NCBI GenBank assembly: GCA_031841125.1
Contig: CM063112.1
Span: 15,960,603-16,024,602, forward strand
Direction of reading: 5' to 3'
Source: Acanthococcus lagerstroemiae
Lineage: Eukaryota; Arthropoda; Insecta; Hemiptera; Eriococcidae
DNA length: 64,000 nt
In this document: piece after piece, positions 26,801 through 41,800 of the stretch
Numbering within the stretch: the stretch's first letter is position 1
Layout: every line of letters begins with the position of its first letter
Translations under genes and position numbers: made by a program
The notes under the pieces: generated by a model
What the model was told of the DNA's origin: nothing
What the model saw: only the letters and a program-made list of their open reading frames with translations
Databases searched by the model: none

Positions 26801-29800
26801 TCGGTGCGATAGCTTTGTCACAGTTTACTCGTCCAAAGCGCCACTAATTAGCTTTGTCACAGTTTACTCGTCCAAAGCGCCACTAATAAAATTTCGTTTG
26901 CAGTTCCCTACTGCACCTTATTTATCTGATGTTTCATGTTGCTGTCCACATGGTCACTGAGCTGAATACAAATGCGAACTTTTTTCTTCATTTTCCATGC
27001 GTGGCCTCCGTATTATAATTTTATAAACTCGCTACCTGGGCATGCGAGGAGGAGAAGCAGGCCAGCGACCAGCTGCTCGATGCGCAATTAGTTACCCTGT
27101 TGTTACCCTCGAATTACCCTCAGATTACCCGTGTTCCCCTTTACTTACCCGAGTAACTTGTGAGATTTTCCGCATCGGGTGGAAAGAAGAAATAATTGGA
27201 AGGGTGGGACTACCTTGGGGCAGGGTGGCCCAAAACAGAAAGGCATGGAAAAAATCGGGAAGGCCTATGCCCACGATACGGAGGCTCAATATACGGCATA
27301 AGAAAGGGAAGGGGGATGTGGGGATTAATCGCAATTCTTTTGGTTTTATAGCTTATCCGTATAATCAATAAAGGCTTTTCATTCATTCATTCAAACTGGC
27401 TGCCAATACTTGAAACTACATCAAAATTATTTCACTAAAATACTTTCATATGGAATTTGGTGGATTAAAATATCTACAAGTTATCAATAAGAGTGCCTGC
27501 ATAACTATTCATAAAAAATTCAATGGTTCCATCAGTTTGACAGTCTATAACATAAAATGTTTAAAAAACATGGAAACATCCATTAGTCATTCCAACTATT
27601 ACTGTCTGTGGAAAGTCCGCCTGATGTAATGTCTACTATACTATACATCTACTTGCTTATCCTTTGACATGTTCCCTGGACATAGTCTCTCCGTGTGAAT
27701 AATTTGGAGAACATTTATCTGTACATGCGCTTCCTGTTTCATGTATCCAGAGTAAAGCAAAAGTGGTAATAGATAGAGTTTCTATATGATGGGTACCGTA
27801 CAGTGGGGCTATTTGGGAATCAAGGAGCTATGTGGGAAATTCACGGTTTTCAGTAGTGATGGCAGCACTGAGCAACTGCTGTGGTCGAAGTCGTCAGTCA
27901 AGCGGTAACATGTGTAATAGAGACCATGGCGAATATTAGGAGCGGTTATCTACATATATTTCTCGCGAGCGTTTTCAAAAATTGCTCACTGCTCGATGAA
28001 AATGGTGTGTAATGGCATGTGTAATACTTCGATCTAAGCTGAAAATTGGTCAGAAATCGAATGCAGTTGGAAATCGTCGTTCGATCTCTCTTCATTGTGG
28101 AGATATTCATTATATTCTGAATCGAGGTTATTTGAGAAACAAGGAAAACAAAAGAAAGTACGCCACGCAAAAGTTCCGGATATGACGTCACAATCTGTAT
28201 TACAGCGTACAAAACGACAGGGAAGACCGAGGAAGGAAGTTACGGTCCCTGGCTCGTTGATACTCCAGGGTTCTCCTGCCTGTTCATTTCACAGAAATAC
28301 TGATATTGGTGAATTCTATTTACCACATTGTAGAATGGTCTGCGCTGGTCTTCATACTGCACTCATCAGATGTCGATTATCATTTTACTATTTTTTTCAT
28401 ACGCTTCTGACTTCAGTTGGGTCCAATGTTAAGATACCACTACATTTTTAGGCTACATCGAGAAAATTAAGGAAACCTCAAAGGGTAGATTTTGGGCCAC
28501 CTTTCCCCGACCCACACACATGGCTTTGTTTACATTGATCCAAGAATAGAAAGTGACAGTTCATTTACTTTTGAACCATCACAGTGGCCTGCGTAAGTTT
28601 GATCTTACATTGTAATGATTTGAAGAACTAGCTGTGAGAAATTTTTTTTCTCATTTGTATTAGTGTCTTCGACTTATTTCCTTCTTTTCTTTTCATCCAT
28701 TTCAATGTATTTATATTGATTTTCCCAAATCACCCCAACCTGACAGAAATTTTTTTAGTCACTTTGTTCGTCTGTAACGCGACAACAGTGTATACTACCG
28801 ATGTATTCAGAAAGCAAAAATGAAACAGAAGTTTGAGGGAATCGAGTGACAACAATCTGTTCAATAGTTCGTCAGTTACGACTGCAAGTATCCGAAAATA
28901 TTCCAAATAGCCCCGTTGTATGGTAATCGAGATGTGTGATAAGCTGTAGACTGCTCTAATGCTCCTTGGGTAGACATTCGGGTCCACAAAAATGTCAGAT
29001 GTCAGGACGCAGGCAAGCTCTGTAATTTATATTATAACGTATGTTGCAGCTCTTCATTCCAAACGCAGCATCGTTTACAAGTCGTACACCGATGGTAGGA
29101 ATGCCTACCAAAGTGGCTTTTTCGTGATACTGAAACGCGAATTCTGGTTCAATTACGATCTGAAATCGAATAAAACACAGAATGTAAGCGCCTTTGAACT
29201 TTTTAGCTTACATATTATAGATATAAAATGATACCGTCAACTGGGGTAATATTGGACACCGGTGGTAATATTGGCCATACATTACATGTTCTGTAAGAGC
29301 GCTAGTATCGTTATCAGTGAACACGTCATGAGTAGCCGATATTCGGTGTCCAATATTACCCCAGTTGACGATACTCTTAATAACGACGTTGGAACACTTT
29401 ACGTTTTATATCCATAGGACACCACGTATGAAAAGATGTATGATTTGAATCTCGCCTACCCCAGACGAAACTTCTCTGTGGTTAGTGATTTCGGGTGGGG
29501 AGATAATTACTTGGCATCGCAATTAAGTCTCCATAATTTTCTGGCTACTCCGAAGAAAGTTATCGGTGTGGCGTTTCGTACAACCAAGCCCACGTACAAC
29601 CATCGCGAAACGACTGCCGTGCTATTTCATCCGTCTTTTGAGAAAGTAAGTTTTCTGCTGAGTTTTTCGTATTGGAAAATTTCCTTACCTGTTGACAATT
29701 TGACTTTAATGAACTGGGTTCCGCAGAATGTAACCATGTTTACTAGTTTCTACTCTGAAAATACTGTTCTGGCGGATATGAAAATGGATGTAGAATATTC

Positions 29801-32800
29801 GAACCAAAACTATAGGAAACTAGCGCTTTCTGGTATCATCGAGGACAAGTCAAGTCGAGGAAATCGTCATTATACTCTGCAACTTGCTGGTCAACATCCA
29901 GCCACGAGGTAATTTGCTTGCTATTATAAGTACGTAGGGGAGCCCGGGGTTAGTTGTCACAATTTCTAGAAACTTCAAAATGTTGAAAAAACTATTGGGC
30001 CGAAAAACTTTAAATTAGGCTCAAATTGTAGTCACAATCTTTGGCTACAAAATGGCGTATGAAAAAACAAAAAATTTCGTACGGTTTGCCCCAAACATTT
30101 TTAAACGAGGCTACTTTTTTTGTGGCAACTTGTCCCATACCCGAGTCAGTTGTCATACATGATGAGGTAAATTGTCTTGCACTCAAATTGTGCAGAAACT
30201 ATTGGACCGAAAAACTTCAAATTAGCTCAAATTGTAGCTACAATCCTTGGCTACAAAATGGCATATATAAAAAAACAAAAGTTTTCATACGGCTTGCCCC
30301 AAGCATTTTTACACGCGGCTACTTTTTTTGTGACAACTTACGCCATACCCGGGTAAATTGTCAATGTCATAATGATGGGGTAAGTCGTGTACTAAAAACG
30401 TGCTAAAAATGTGCTGAAATGTCTTACGAACGAATTTTCGTACCATTTTCTAAAAACATGTAACAAAATTCGCATTAATTGATAATTTTTGTAATGGGAT
30501 GACTTGCCCTGGATTGAGGGGGTTTAGATAGTACAACCTCCTGGAGAAGGATAAATGTAATTTTAGGTTTTAATACACTCAAAGATAGCTGAAGAAATTC
30601 TACTTACCCCACAGTATTTGATTTTTACCAGTACAAAATATTACACTCATGAGAGTGAACTTCTTGGTTGTAAAACTTGACTTTTTGCTAAATTCTGTGT
30701 TATCAAAGTATCAAACCACTATAAATCAGGTCGGTTCCATAATCGCGAGGTCTATCAGGTATGGATGAAGTGTTGGTACACTAAGGAGTAGCATGACGTC
30801 ATCAGATTCAAGAAAGTATCTTTTCCACGGGAGAATGGAGGTTGAGACAACTTACCCCAGTCTCCCCTATTTCGCGTTTCAGTATTAACATTGTTTATTT
30901 TTATACTACCATATTTTCATGTATTGCAGATTTAGTTTAGGAGTCAGCGCGGCTCTCAAAAGTCTAACAGGAGATCATTTTATTGGAAATAACATCACAT
31001 ATAAGCGGTCATATCTACCAGAACAGTTTTGGAGGGGAAAGGCGCTGCTGAATACAAAAGAAAATCTTGTTGAAGTGGAGGTAAACCATTCTCCTCATAG
31101 AGTTGCTACGTTACGCCGATTATTTGAGTCATTTGAATCAAAGTTTCGGCTGCCCATTTGAATGTCGACAGTAAACTGAAAAACGATTTGCCAGATTAAC
31201 TATAAATTTGATATTTTCAGAGAATATCAACACGGGCGCAGATACGGGTCCACGGCGATTATAAATTCTCATTCTCGAAGCACCAGCTCAGAACCTTAAT
31301 CAAGGAAGGCACGGACACCCACATATCCGGACATTTTGAAGTCGACTTGCACAATAAACAAACGAATTCTGCAATCAATCTGACCGCTGGTAAGCGTGGG
31401 TTTTAGTCTATATTTGGCCAACGATATCTAACGGGAATAACGGTAATTGATTTCTGAAACAGATGCTTCAGATCGATTGCAAATTGAGGGTAATATTCCG
31501 GAGAACAGAGAAGCGAAATTCCACATTTGGCGGACGTACAATGATTTCCACTTTCCTCAAATGTCATTTTACCTAACGCTGAATCACTCGCGTTTCTTAT
31601 CATCGGCGTTATTATGGCGAACTGATATTGGCACAAATATTTTGGTTAGTAAGCCAAAGAAATTAAAAACGGCACTTCTGTTATCTTGTTTATTTCAAGT
31701 ACACTCTGGCATTGTTGCAGTACTTGGTAGGAAATCTATTTTCCTCCTGTTTGGTCCTATCGTTATTTCTCCTTTCTTGGAAGAAATCTATGCTAATGGA
31801 TTTAGATTGATGATAAAGGTACTATATGAAACGAGGGGGGGGGCAATATAACAGGAAGGGAAAATAAAATAGATTCCCTCTCTATAAATTCGGATAGACT
31901 CCCTACCTGGAAGGAATCTAAGGGAATGTACACCACACCTAACATATACCCATTGAAGGTGAAGTATGAATACGCACTCGAAGTGCCTGCCAGCTTTGGA
32001 ATATATTATCGACATTGGTTTTGTGCTCATAGTGACTTGTAATTTATTCCATAGAAAACAATTCGATCAACAATATCGTACTTATGGGTCTCGGCTCAAG
32101 AATCAATCGATTTTTGGACGCAGTTCTTACGATCAGAAGCAACTGAGACTCTGGCTTCGGTGTGGAATGATGCGAAACCAGAAGTAGACGAATTTTTAGT
32201 TGATTTTAAGTGAGTCCTTACCCAATTTCTTGGACGTAGAGGAATCTAATTGAACCTGGGGGCTGCTGGATCAGAAGCACGAATGGAAAACTAAAGAATA
32301 TAAAAATTGAATAAATAATCAGTTTCTTGATGAATACAAATAATTTACTTAATGTCGAGCCAGGAGCTCTTTGATATATACTAAAATAATCCACGTTATA
32401 CTTCCAGTAACATCAAGTCCATTCAAGACAATATCAACTACTTCAAGTCAGTGTTAAACGACTCCTATAATGCTAACGAATTCTTCCTAAAAGATATTCA
32501 CGGTTTGTATAACCGGCTGACACATGAGATAACTTTCATGTAAGTTCGTGATGTATCAGACTTCTTCTCTGTGATTAATAATTGACATGCATTCTATAAG
32601 ACTTTTAATATCGTCTCAGGGATAAAATCGAATCATTGCCCAAAATCGTGAGTGAATTAGTCGAGTCTATGGGTGAAACTGGATTGGTCATCAAAAACTC
32701 TCTAATCTGGGTCGTGAATACCGTAAGTAATTAAAAGCACGTGTTATTCTAGACGTTATAGAGCCGAAGTTATACCAGCAGTTGCATCGCTTCATGTATG

Positions 32801-35800
32801 CAAAAGTTTGTCTTTCTACCACATTATCTTTGGTAAATGAAAACCCCAAGATCTATGACATTCATCTAGAAAGATAGACAGATAAAAGAATAAGTGAGCT
32901 GACTTTTTCCACTGCGGCACCGCTTATAAAAATCTGAATATCTTGACCGATTAACAAACAGGCAGGTAGTCCCTCCTACCTAAAGATGGGATTTTGAGAT
33001 TCGGAGATTTTGGTTCTTGGATTTTTGACATTTTCATGTCTTTACTTCGGCATACAATGGAAAAAAGCATTACCTTGGAATGTGACGAAAATAGCATTAC
33101 GAAAATCGCGTTACGGGCTGGCTAGCAACGGAAATGATTGACTGACTGACTCAACACTTGATTCGCCTGCGAGTACCACACTCCTTGTATCAGCCTGTAT
33201 TCCCTTGCGAGCATCACGTTCCTTGTACCAGCCTGCGAGCACTACGCTCTGCTAGTGCATCATCTTGCAGACGAGTCTGCAACCACGGGAGAGCATTTTC
33301 ATGTTTGCTTCGCGGACTGCATCGACATGAGAATGTCATCATCCAGCGAACGTAGCGTCCAAAAAATGAGCGTGCCAAAAAATATGGAGCGCAACGTGCC
33401 CTGCGGAGCGTAGCGGATGACGACATTCTCATGTCGGTGTAGTCCGCGAAACAGACATGAAAATGCTCTCCCGCGGTTGCAGAGTCGTCTGCAAGATGAT
33501 GCACTAGCAGACTGTAGTGCTCGCAGGCTGGTACAAGGAACGTGATGCTCGCAAGGGAATACATTATGTCTTTTTACTTTGGCACATACCTGAAAAAAGC
33601 GTTACTTCCGAGTGAGACGAAAAGAGCGTTACGAAAAATAATAATAGTAAAACTACTGACTCACTCACTCACTCCGTGAACTGACTGACTGTTGGAATCT
33701 GGATTTCGTTTTCTGTTCCGTCCCCGTGTCAATCGATCGTAGATCGAGATACCAAGACAATTGGATGATATAAAGGAGTGAAGAAATTTTGGCTCGAATT
33801 ATCGCTCTTCGGTGTTTCTTTTGGTCTAACTAAATATCCGGGGTAACTCCCCTCGCGATTTTCGAATTTCAAATAAGAAACCAAACAGGCCGTCCGATAA
33901 ACAAAATAACTGGTTGGCTGACTGACTGAGATTGACTCGAACTAGCAGACCGATTAAAAGGCAGATTGACTGATTTGCAGACAGAGAAAAGGTGAAATGT
34001 AGCACTAAACCAAAAGCCAATCCTAAGCAAAGCGATTATTGTAACGGGCTTGGATCATGGGGCCTCGTAACTCTTACAAAAACCGAATGGATATTACTAT
34101 CCCCTTTATATTTGACTTGTTTCTAGATTAGAGAACTGTACGAAGAATTACTGCACATTTTGGATCAGCTTGCCGAAGGCAAAGCGGAGGTCTACATTGC
34201 CCAGTTTGTGAAAAAAGGAACTGAAAAATTCGATACCGTGAGTGTGAACTTCTAATTTTCAGTGCATAATCTGATTGTTTGATTTAATGTCCCGAACTTC
34301 TTGTGTTGCAGTTTGTGAAAGATCTGCACATCTCGTTTATCAGTAGCACGGAAACAGCTATGGGTGAAATAATCTCGGTGTTATCCCATTATCACAACAA
34401 GATATTGCGGATTTTCGAGCCCACGTTCATTGAAATCATACACCATATTGACACTACATTTTGGGCCAGCTCTAGAAAGTTAATAGGTAAAATCGAATGG
34501 AACATTCCTAACTTTGAAGCGTTATTGACTACTGTGGCAGCAGTGGTAGCCAGGATTTTTCCATTGTAGTGGGGGGGGGGGGGTAGCAAAATTTTGGCGG
34601 GGGAGGGGGTACACCTAATATGAACTGTATGTTTTTACATTGACGTATCAGTATGTATGATCATACAAAAGGACAAAAAAGGCCCAGTCTTCCCCATTAA
34701 CAAAAGAGTCAAACAGGAAGACCCCTTGTCCCCTAATATTTTCAACGCAGTATTGCAAAATATTTTTCAAAATCTAAAGTGGGAAAACCAAGGGTTCAAA
34801 ATCGATGGAAGGATGTTGAGTAACCTGCGATTTGCGGACGATTTGGTATTGATAGCATCGAACTTGGACGAATTAATACATATGGCCTGGGAACTGAAAA
34901 AAGAATGCGAAAAAGTAAGATTGGAAATAAACGAATCAAAAACGAAATTAATGACGAGAGCAGAGAATGTAACGGGTCTAACTATTGGGAATATGAAAAT
35001 AGAAACGGTAAGAGAATACAAGTATTTAGGGCAAATACTGTAATTTACAAATAGATTGGGAAAAGAACTGGAGATGAGGAAGGGAAACGCGTGGAAAAAG
35101 TTCTGGGCACTAAAACCTATTCTGAAAAGCAACAAGAACGAACGAATCAAAAGTAAAATTCTCGAAACAGTACTGACATATGGAGCGCAAACGTGAGCGA
35201 CAACAAAAACTCATGTACAAAAATTGAAATCAACGCAAAATTCGATGATACGAAGTACCCTAGGTGTTAGAAAGAAAGATAAAATCCGAAACTCCGAAAT
35301 CAAACAAAAAATAAAGATGAGGGATATAGGATGTTCAATAAAGAAATTAGAAAAATACGCTGGTCACGTAGCGAGGGAAGGGGCGGGAAAATGGAACAAA
35401 AAGTAACCTTTTGGAGACCATTCGATAAAAATAGGAAGAAAGGCAGACCCAAGACCAGATGGAGGGACGAAGTTAGGAAAGAATTCGAGGTGAAATGGGC
35501 TAGCAAGGCACAAAACCGAGGTAAATGGAAGCAGGTAACAGATGCTTATGCCCAGAAATGGGCTGGGTAGTAAAGGGGGGGCAGCTCTAACACTAGCCTG
35601 TTAGCGGCGGCTTACCCTAATTAAAAATAATGTAGTTATTTAGTATTAGATAAATTAAGTACTACAAAAAAGCTGTAATTATAAATCAGTATGTTGTGCT
35701 TTTCAGCTTCAATTAGTATGCATCTGAATTTAAATTTCATTTCGTGCATTTACTGTGATACTGTCGATATAAAAAATTCTCATCTCAAGGTGGGGGGATT

Positions 35801-38800
35801 CATCCCCCTCCCATTGGCTACGCCATTGTGTGGCAAGCTACTGTAGAGGAAATCTGCTAACAAATTTTTGACTTATTACAGATTTCATTTATGCCAGAAA
35901 AACCGAGTTGATGAATTCACCGTACTTGCTGCGGAGTTCGAACTTCACGCAGCGACTGGATGCCATTTATAAGGATTTAGTGAGGAATGATTTCGTGACT
36001 AACGTGAAGAAGTATTTCAGCTTGTTAATGAACGTTGTGTACGAGTACTACCTTTCGCAGATACCATACAGTGAGTAAATAATGTAATTTCAGTTTTTAA
36101 GTAGAAGTATGATTCTCGCCATCGGTTTGATTATGAAAACCGAATTTAATTATTTCAGGAGAAGAACTTGCATCTATTGGTAATGAAATCGTGGGAGAAA
36201 TCAAGGAACTGTACAAGCTTCCGCTAATTGCATACACTGTTGATAACATAATATTGATGTATGATCAGGTAAGATGAGATGACTTGAAAAGTCTTGCAGC
36301 TCGTGTTTATCCAAATACAGTCTGTTTTATTAATCTTTTTGTGTAATGCTTTTTCACAGGTTGTTTGGGTTTATGAATACTTTGATGTTTCAACGAAAAT
36401 ACAAAAACTGATTCCGTTCCTCTACCGCCAGTATCAAGAGAATTCGTACACAGCTTTAGAATTTCAGATCAAGTATGAATAACCCCCGCACAGCCCACGT
36501 ACGAGGGGCGTTCAAAAAGTAAGGTAACAAGGGCTATTATGAAATAATTATAAATCGTAAAAATTTTATTGTAACAGAATTCGCACCGAAAACTCATGAA
36601 AACGCATGTAATAACGACTTTAATTTCACACTAATACAACACAACACAAAACAGCAGCTTAATCACTTTCAAAACGCACGATTTATCGCATACAAAACTA
36701 GACAGTACGGCGACGGCCCGCGGACTTTATATACCCTGGCCTGTATCCCTGTATCGCTCTTGTTATTGATCTTCCATGTTGCTCGAAATGAGTCGATCGT
36801 TCTTCACTTATCTCGAATGTTCGAGAGCGTTCGCCACATTGTTTTACAAAAGATACAAACTTAAAATACTTCTCAATACGACCACCCTCCTCATTGAGGC
36901 ATTTATTCCATCGGCTTACTAACTTATAGATGCCTTCCTTGTAGAATTCGCCGTCCAACGAATCTAACCAATTTAGAACTGTTTTTATAGCCAGCATCCG
37001 TTTTTAAAATCAGTTCCACTGAGGTATCTTTTTAAATACGGAAATAAATGAAAATTTGAGGGTGTCCAGCCAGAAGAATGGGCTGGGCATGGCAAAACAT
37101 CCCACTTGAACGATTTCAACAAAGCAGTAGTGACACGAGAGGTGTGCGGTTGTGCATTGTCTTGCAAAAAGCAAACACCTCGAATTAACAAATCCGGGTG
37201 TGCGGTCTTTGATTCTTTTACATAAGCGGTTCAGCTGGTCACAGTATATGTCTATGAGTTTTCCCGTTCTACCATACGGGGAAAAGTCAACCAAAACCAA
37301 AAAAATTCCACGAGCATCCCAGAATACGTATGCCATCATTTTGTTTGCAGCACAGGAAGCCGTCTACACAAATACTAAAACGGTAGAAAAGTGTGTTGTC
37401 CTCATGTAGAAAGAACGTAGAATCGTACCATTTTGCCAGATTTACGATCCATCGTCTGGTTGTAGTACAATAAACCTTGTTACCTTACTTTTTGAACGCC
37501 CAGTTTGATTCATTGAACGGCGAATTCTACAGGGAAGGCAACGTTGGTAAACTGATAGGGTGAATGCCTTAATCGGGAAGGTAATTATGTGGAGAAGTAG
37601 TTTAAAGGTGTATCTTTTTAAATTTTGTAAAATGAAATGTCTACGATTTATAGTTGTTTCATAATAGCTCTTGTTACCTTACTTTTTGAACGCCCCTTGT
37701 ATATATGAGAAAGATGTTACGTTTCTAATTGATATTGTACTCGTCACAGAAGTCACAAACCAAAAACGAAGTTCCTGTTTATGCCTGAGACTGGAGTGGT
37801 GAAGGTAGAACAGAAGTTACCGTTTCCGTGGCATGCATTTAATGAGACACCAATCTATGAGGTAGATATTTTTGTACAGTCTCTAGTACACTGTAGCTTT
37901 CTCTTTACCGGAATGATATTCAGACTGGAAGGGGTGATTTTTTTCATCCTGGATATTATGTAGGCATTTAAAAATGCTAAATTCTTATATTGTATTAGAA
38001 GCGATCCGCCGAGTACTGTGTGCTCATCAGAATTCTGTGTTTCACATTACAGGAAATAGAAGAATACAAGTATCTAAAGAAAATCCAGTCATTTTTTAGT
38101 ACATCGAAGGTGAAATTATGGACCATGTACAGATCCGTCAAGTCTCTCCTGGACCCGCAATCTTGGTTTCCTCCGTTCAAAGGTAATGGAAAAAATTGTC
38201 TTGCGAACCTGATTCAGTTATTGGTATAACCATAGAAAGCACAGAAAGTGATTCCCCATCCCCTCCTGGTATAATTGTAAATACGTATTTTTTCTTTGGA
38301 ACCTTCATCACACTTCCGGAACCCACTAAAGATAGGGGCGTATCGAGTGGGGCAGAAGCCCTCCCAATCGTTTAACACGTAATCCATAACTGGAAAATTT
38401 GAAACTTGCATTTTTTGTGCCCAATTTTTACTACTCAAAACAGTCGGAAAAAATCATTTCGGAAATTAAAAGCTTTCTACATGAATACATGGGTGCACCC
38501 TTCCCTTTCTCGGCAATCTCTTTCCGGCAGATTCCTGCTCTTGATATGATACATCCAACATACGTTAGTTTTACCTTTGATCAAAGTTGTATATATACAG
38601 TCGAAGAGTTTTACAGAATGTGAAGCTCTTTGTGTTTGTTTCATTATTCTGAAACATTTATTGGCTCGTTTAAACGATACTAGCGCTCCTCAAGAACGTC
38701 ATGATGTATTATCTAATGTACCTATGTAATATGTACCTACTATTCGCCAATCTCCATGGTCTCGAGCAGGAATAAAATCTAACCGACTTAGCTTTATATG

Positions 38801-41800
38801 CATATTTATTTGTTTTCTCAATGTACCCAGGGCATGCCCAGTTGGTTGGCTTCAACAATTACATCACTTTCGACTCTATGCATATTCCATTCTACGGTAA
38901 CAGCTGTGAGTACCTATTGTCCCACGATTTTGTGGATAATCAATTCTCGTTGGTGTTGAATAGTGATACAAGTGATAATAATGGACAAAGTATATCATTA
39001 TTGCTGGGGGATGAGATGGTTACAATTCAGTTCAGTCCATTGGTGGGTATACAAAATTAGATGTAGTATATTTATTACATATACCTAATAGAACTTTTCA
39101 GCTCATGGAGAATATTTTTCATGTTCCAGCGGATTACTGTCGATTCGCAGATGATCTCTAGATTTCCTTTGCAACTCAATAATACGTACATTTACTTCGA
39201 CTATAACATGATTACAGTGGAAAACAAGAAAGGAATTAGTTTCAAGTGTAACGTATACTATCGTATGTGCACGATCCATCTATCAGGTAGATTTTTTCTG
39301 AATACCTTAACACTACTTGAAAGGCAAGAATTAACTAATGTGTCAACGTCTTGAGTTGAGATTCATATATACACAATTATAAGATAATTAAATTGATATA
39401 ATACTTTACTTCTTCTCTATCGCTCAGCCCTTTAGCTATACGTATGCACTTGAATTGTGATCAACTAGATACGAGTATTAAACAGAGTAATTTACTTTGT
39501 TATATTTGTTTTGTTGGGGAAGAAGTACGTATTAATTGGGGTAGTGTTGTATTGTTACTTTGCAAATTTAATGATTTAATCGTGTATTGTTGCAGGTTGG
39601 TTCTACGGCAAAGTATCAGGCTTACTCGGCACTATGAACAACGAACCTAGTGACGACGTTGTCAAGTACAAGAGTCCTAGAAACGAAAATTACTTATGGT
39701 CGCTGTCAGCGGGAAAGAGTGCTTGCCCTCTCACTTCAAATGTATCTATGTTACCGCCAGACAGAGGAGTGAACGAAAAGTGCAGCCAATTGTTCCAAAA
39801 TAACAGTTCCCCCTTCGAGCCATGTTTTAGTGAGGTACATATTGCTGAACTCACTATTAGTTAACTGCATACTCTCCTTCCTTATGTTAATTTTGAGAGC
39901 TATTATGTGTATCAAAACTGAGTTCAATAGTTTTATTTGATATAATAGCTAAGGAGGGGATTTTTCAGCTACCTATCTCCTTATAAATGTTGATTTTCTT
40001 CATCTATAGATTAATGTCGAATGGTTATAAAGTCTTTGCCATTACTGCAATCAGTAGTGGCAACTTGGATTTTCTTCGTGTGTTGTCCAACTTTTTGTAA
40101 CTGTGGGGCGGGGGGATTGTTACAATTTCAAGCAGAAAATGATTGAAAATGCTTCGAAAATACGGCTTCGTTATCAAAAATAGTTTGCACTTGATACCTA
40201 CATCGGAAACAAAACAAAACATTTCACAGAGAATTGCGTTGAGAAGTAACAACTCGTGAGGCTGTATAGCAAAAACATAGGTATACTGGGCCGCCATATT
40301 GGGGCACATCGTGCCCGCGGATGCCGAATTCGACTATGCGAAGCGTACCGCGTAGTCAATTCGACATCGACGGGCACGATGAGCCCCAGTACGGCGGCCC
40401 AGTATACCTATGTTTTAGTTATACAGCCTTACAACCAGAAGACCAACGAAATCAGTAGTCACAGATCATTAGTTGAGTGCAACCACGATTCGCATTTGGA
40501 CGCTCCTGTAGAAACGCTGGTGTCAAATCTCTAACGTAAGCAGTATACCGCTGTTTTCCCCATAAGAATATGTACTAATATAATCGGACTATACCATTGT
40601 AAATATCAATTTTTATGAAAATGTGAATCGAACAAAAGTAACAGCCCTTCTCATTTTCTTTCATATGAGGACAGTTGCAGCTTTTTGCAGAACATTTTTG
40701 TGGCGCATGAAACTGAATTCAAAAACTGTACTAATTCGCCATAAGGTTTCCTACATACCGACAGTCTCAAGCCGGCTACACACATGCGACATTCGCCGAA
40801 TGACGAACGTTCGGCATACTTCTCGAACGTTCGCAATATCACAAATGCACCTCTACACACGATGCGTGAATTCGGCAAACGTCGAATGTTTTGGGATTGG
40901 TTTCTTTGACTCGCGTCAATTTACCGACAACGGATGGAAAATGTTCGGCATTCGGCGAACGTGCCTCTCACACTCGCCAAATGCCAAATATTGCCATATA
41001 CACACCACTAGATGTTCTGCATATGACGAACATTCGTGATTCAAAGTTCGGCGAATGCTGCATGTGTGTAGCTGGCTTCACAGAACGGCCGCTACGAGCG
41101 CCCCCTTTGCGTCAAAACGCGAATCGTGAATCAAAGTATTAACTACTGCTGCAGTGTTACCATTGGAATGAAAATGAAATAGTGAAATGCGAACTTAATT
41201 TTAAAAATTTTAATCCAAATATTCAAATAAACTTGGGTTTTTGAGGTACCTATTTTTCGAAATTTTTTCGTGTGTTGCCCCAGTAGTGTCGTGCGTTGCC
41301 CGAAACTCAGGGCAGTACTGAAGTTGCCACCACTGACTGCAACATATATGTATATTTTGACTTATTTCAATGACTGATATTCGTAGGTGGATCCAGATCC
41401 GTATTACAGTATTTGTATAATAGATCTCAGAGATGAGAATGTATGTTCGGTGGCTATGGCTTATGTACAGTCTTGTACGATAAGTTCGATACCATTGCGA
41501 ATTCCAGCCATATGTGTCAAGTAAGTTCTTGGAAGTAGGTGGATTTATAATTTTAATGTACATATCGTTACGTCATTAGCAGTGTCTTGTAGATAAAAAT
41601 GCTCGAGCATTTTCTTTTGGTAAGCATATTCTCAAAATGCTCGAGCATATGCTCAGCATGAGAGTATGCTTTAAATGGCAGAGCATTTTTTATTGGATGA
41701 GCATATGCTCACTATTCGAGCAAATGCTCAACATTTTCAAAATTTATACTCGTTTTATCTATATAAATGAGAAAATGATCAAAATATGAGAAAATGCTTG

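Larger units (their letters stand above)
7707..29049 (+). other. Giant GC-AG intron of apolipophorin hosting the Polinton-like element
   Basis: The exon ending at 7706 is followed by GCAAGT, the standard GC-type donor. A GT donor four bases later (7711) would put the next exon out of frame, whereas the GC donor leaves one base that joins CT at 29050 to give an in-frame alanine codon. The intron carries a MITE (8344-8710), a minisatellite (about 9690-10500), the Polinton-like element, a second MITE-like repeat (26460-26700), a retroposon 3' end (about 27040-27400) and a TA-flanked transposon (27801-28918). An additional small unseen exon inside it cannot be excluded. Confidence 0.7.
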
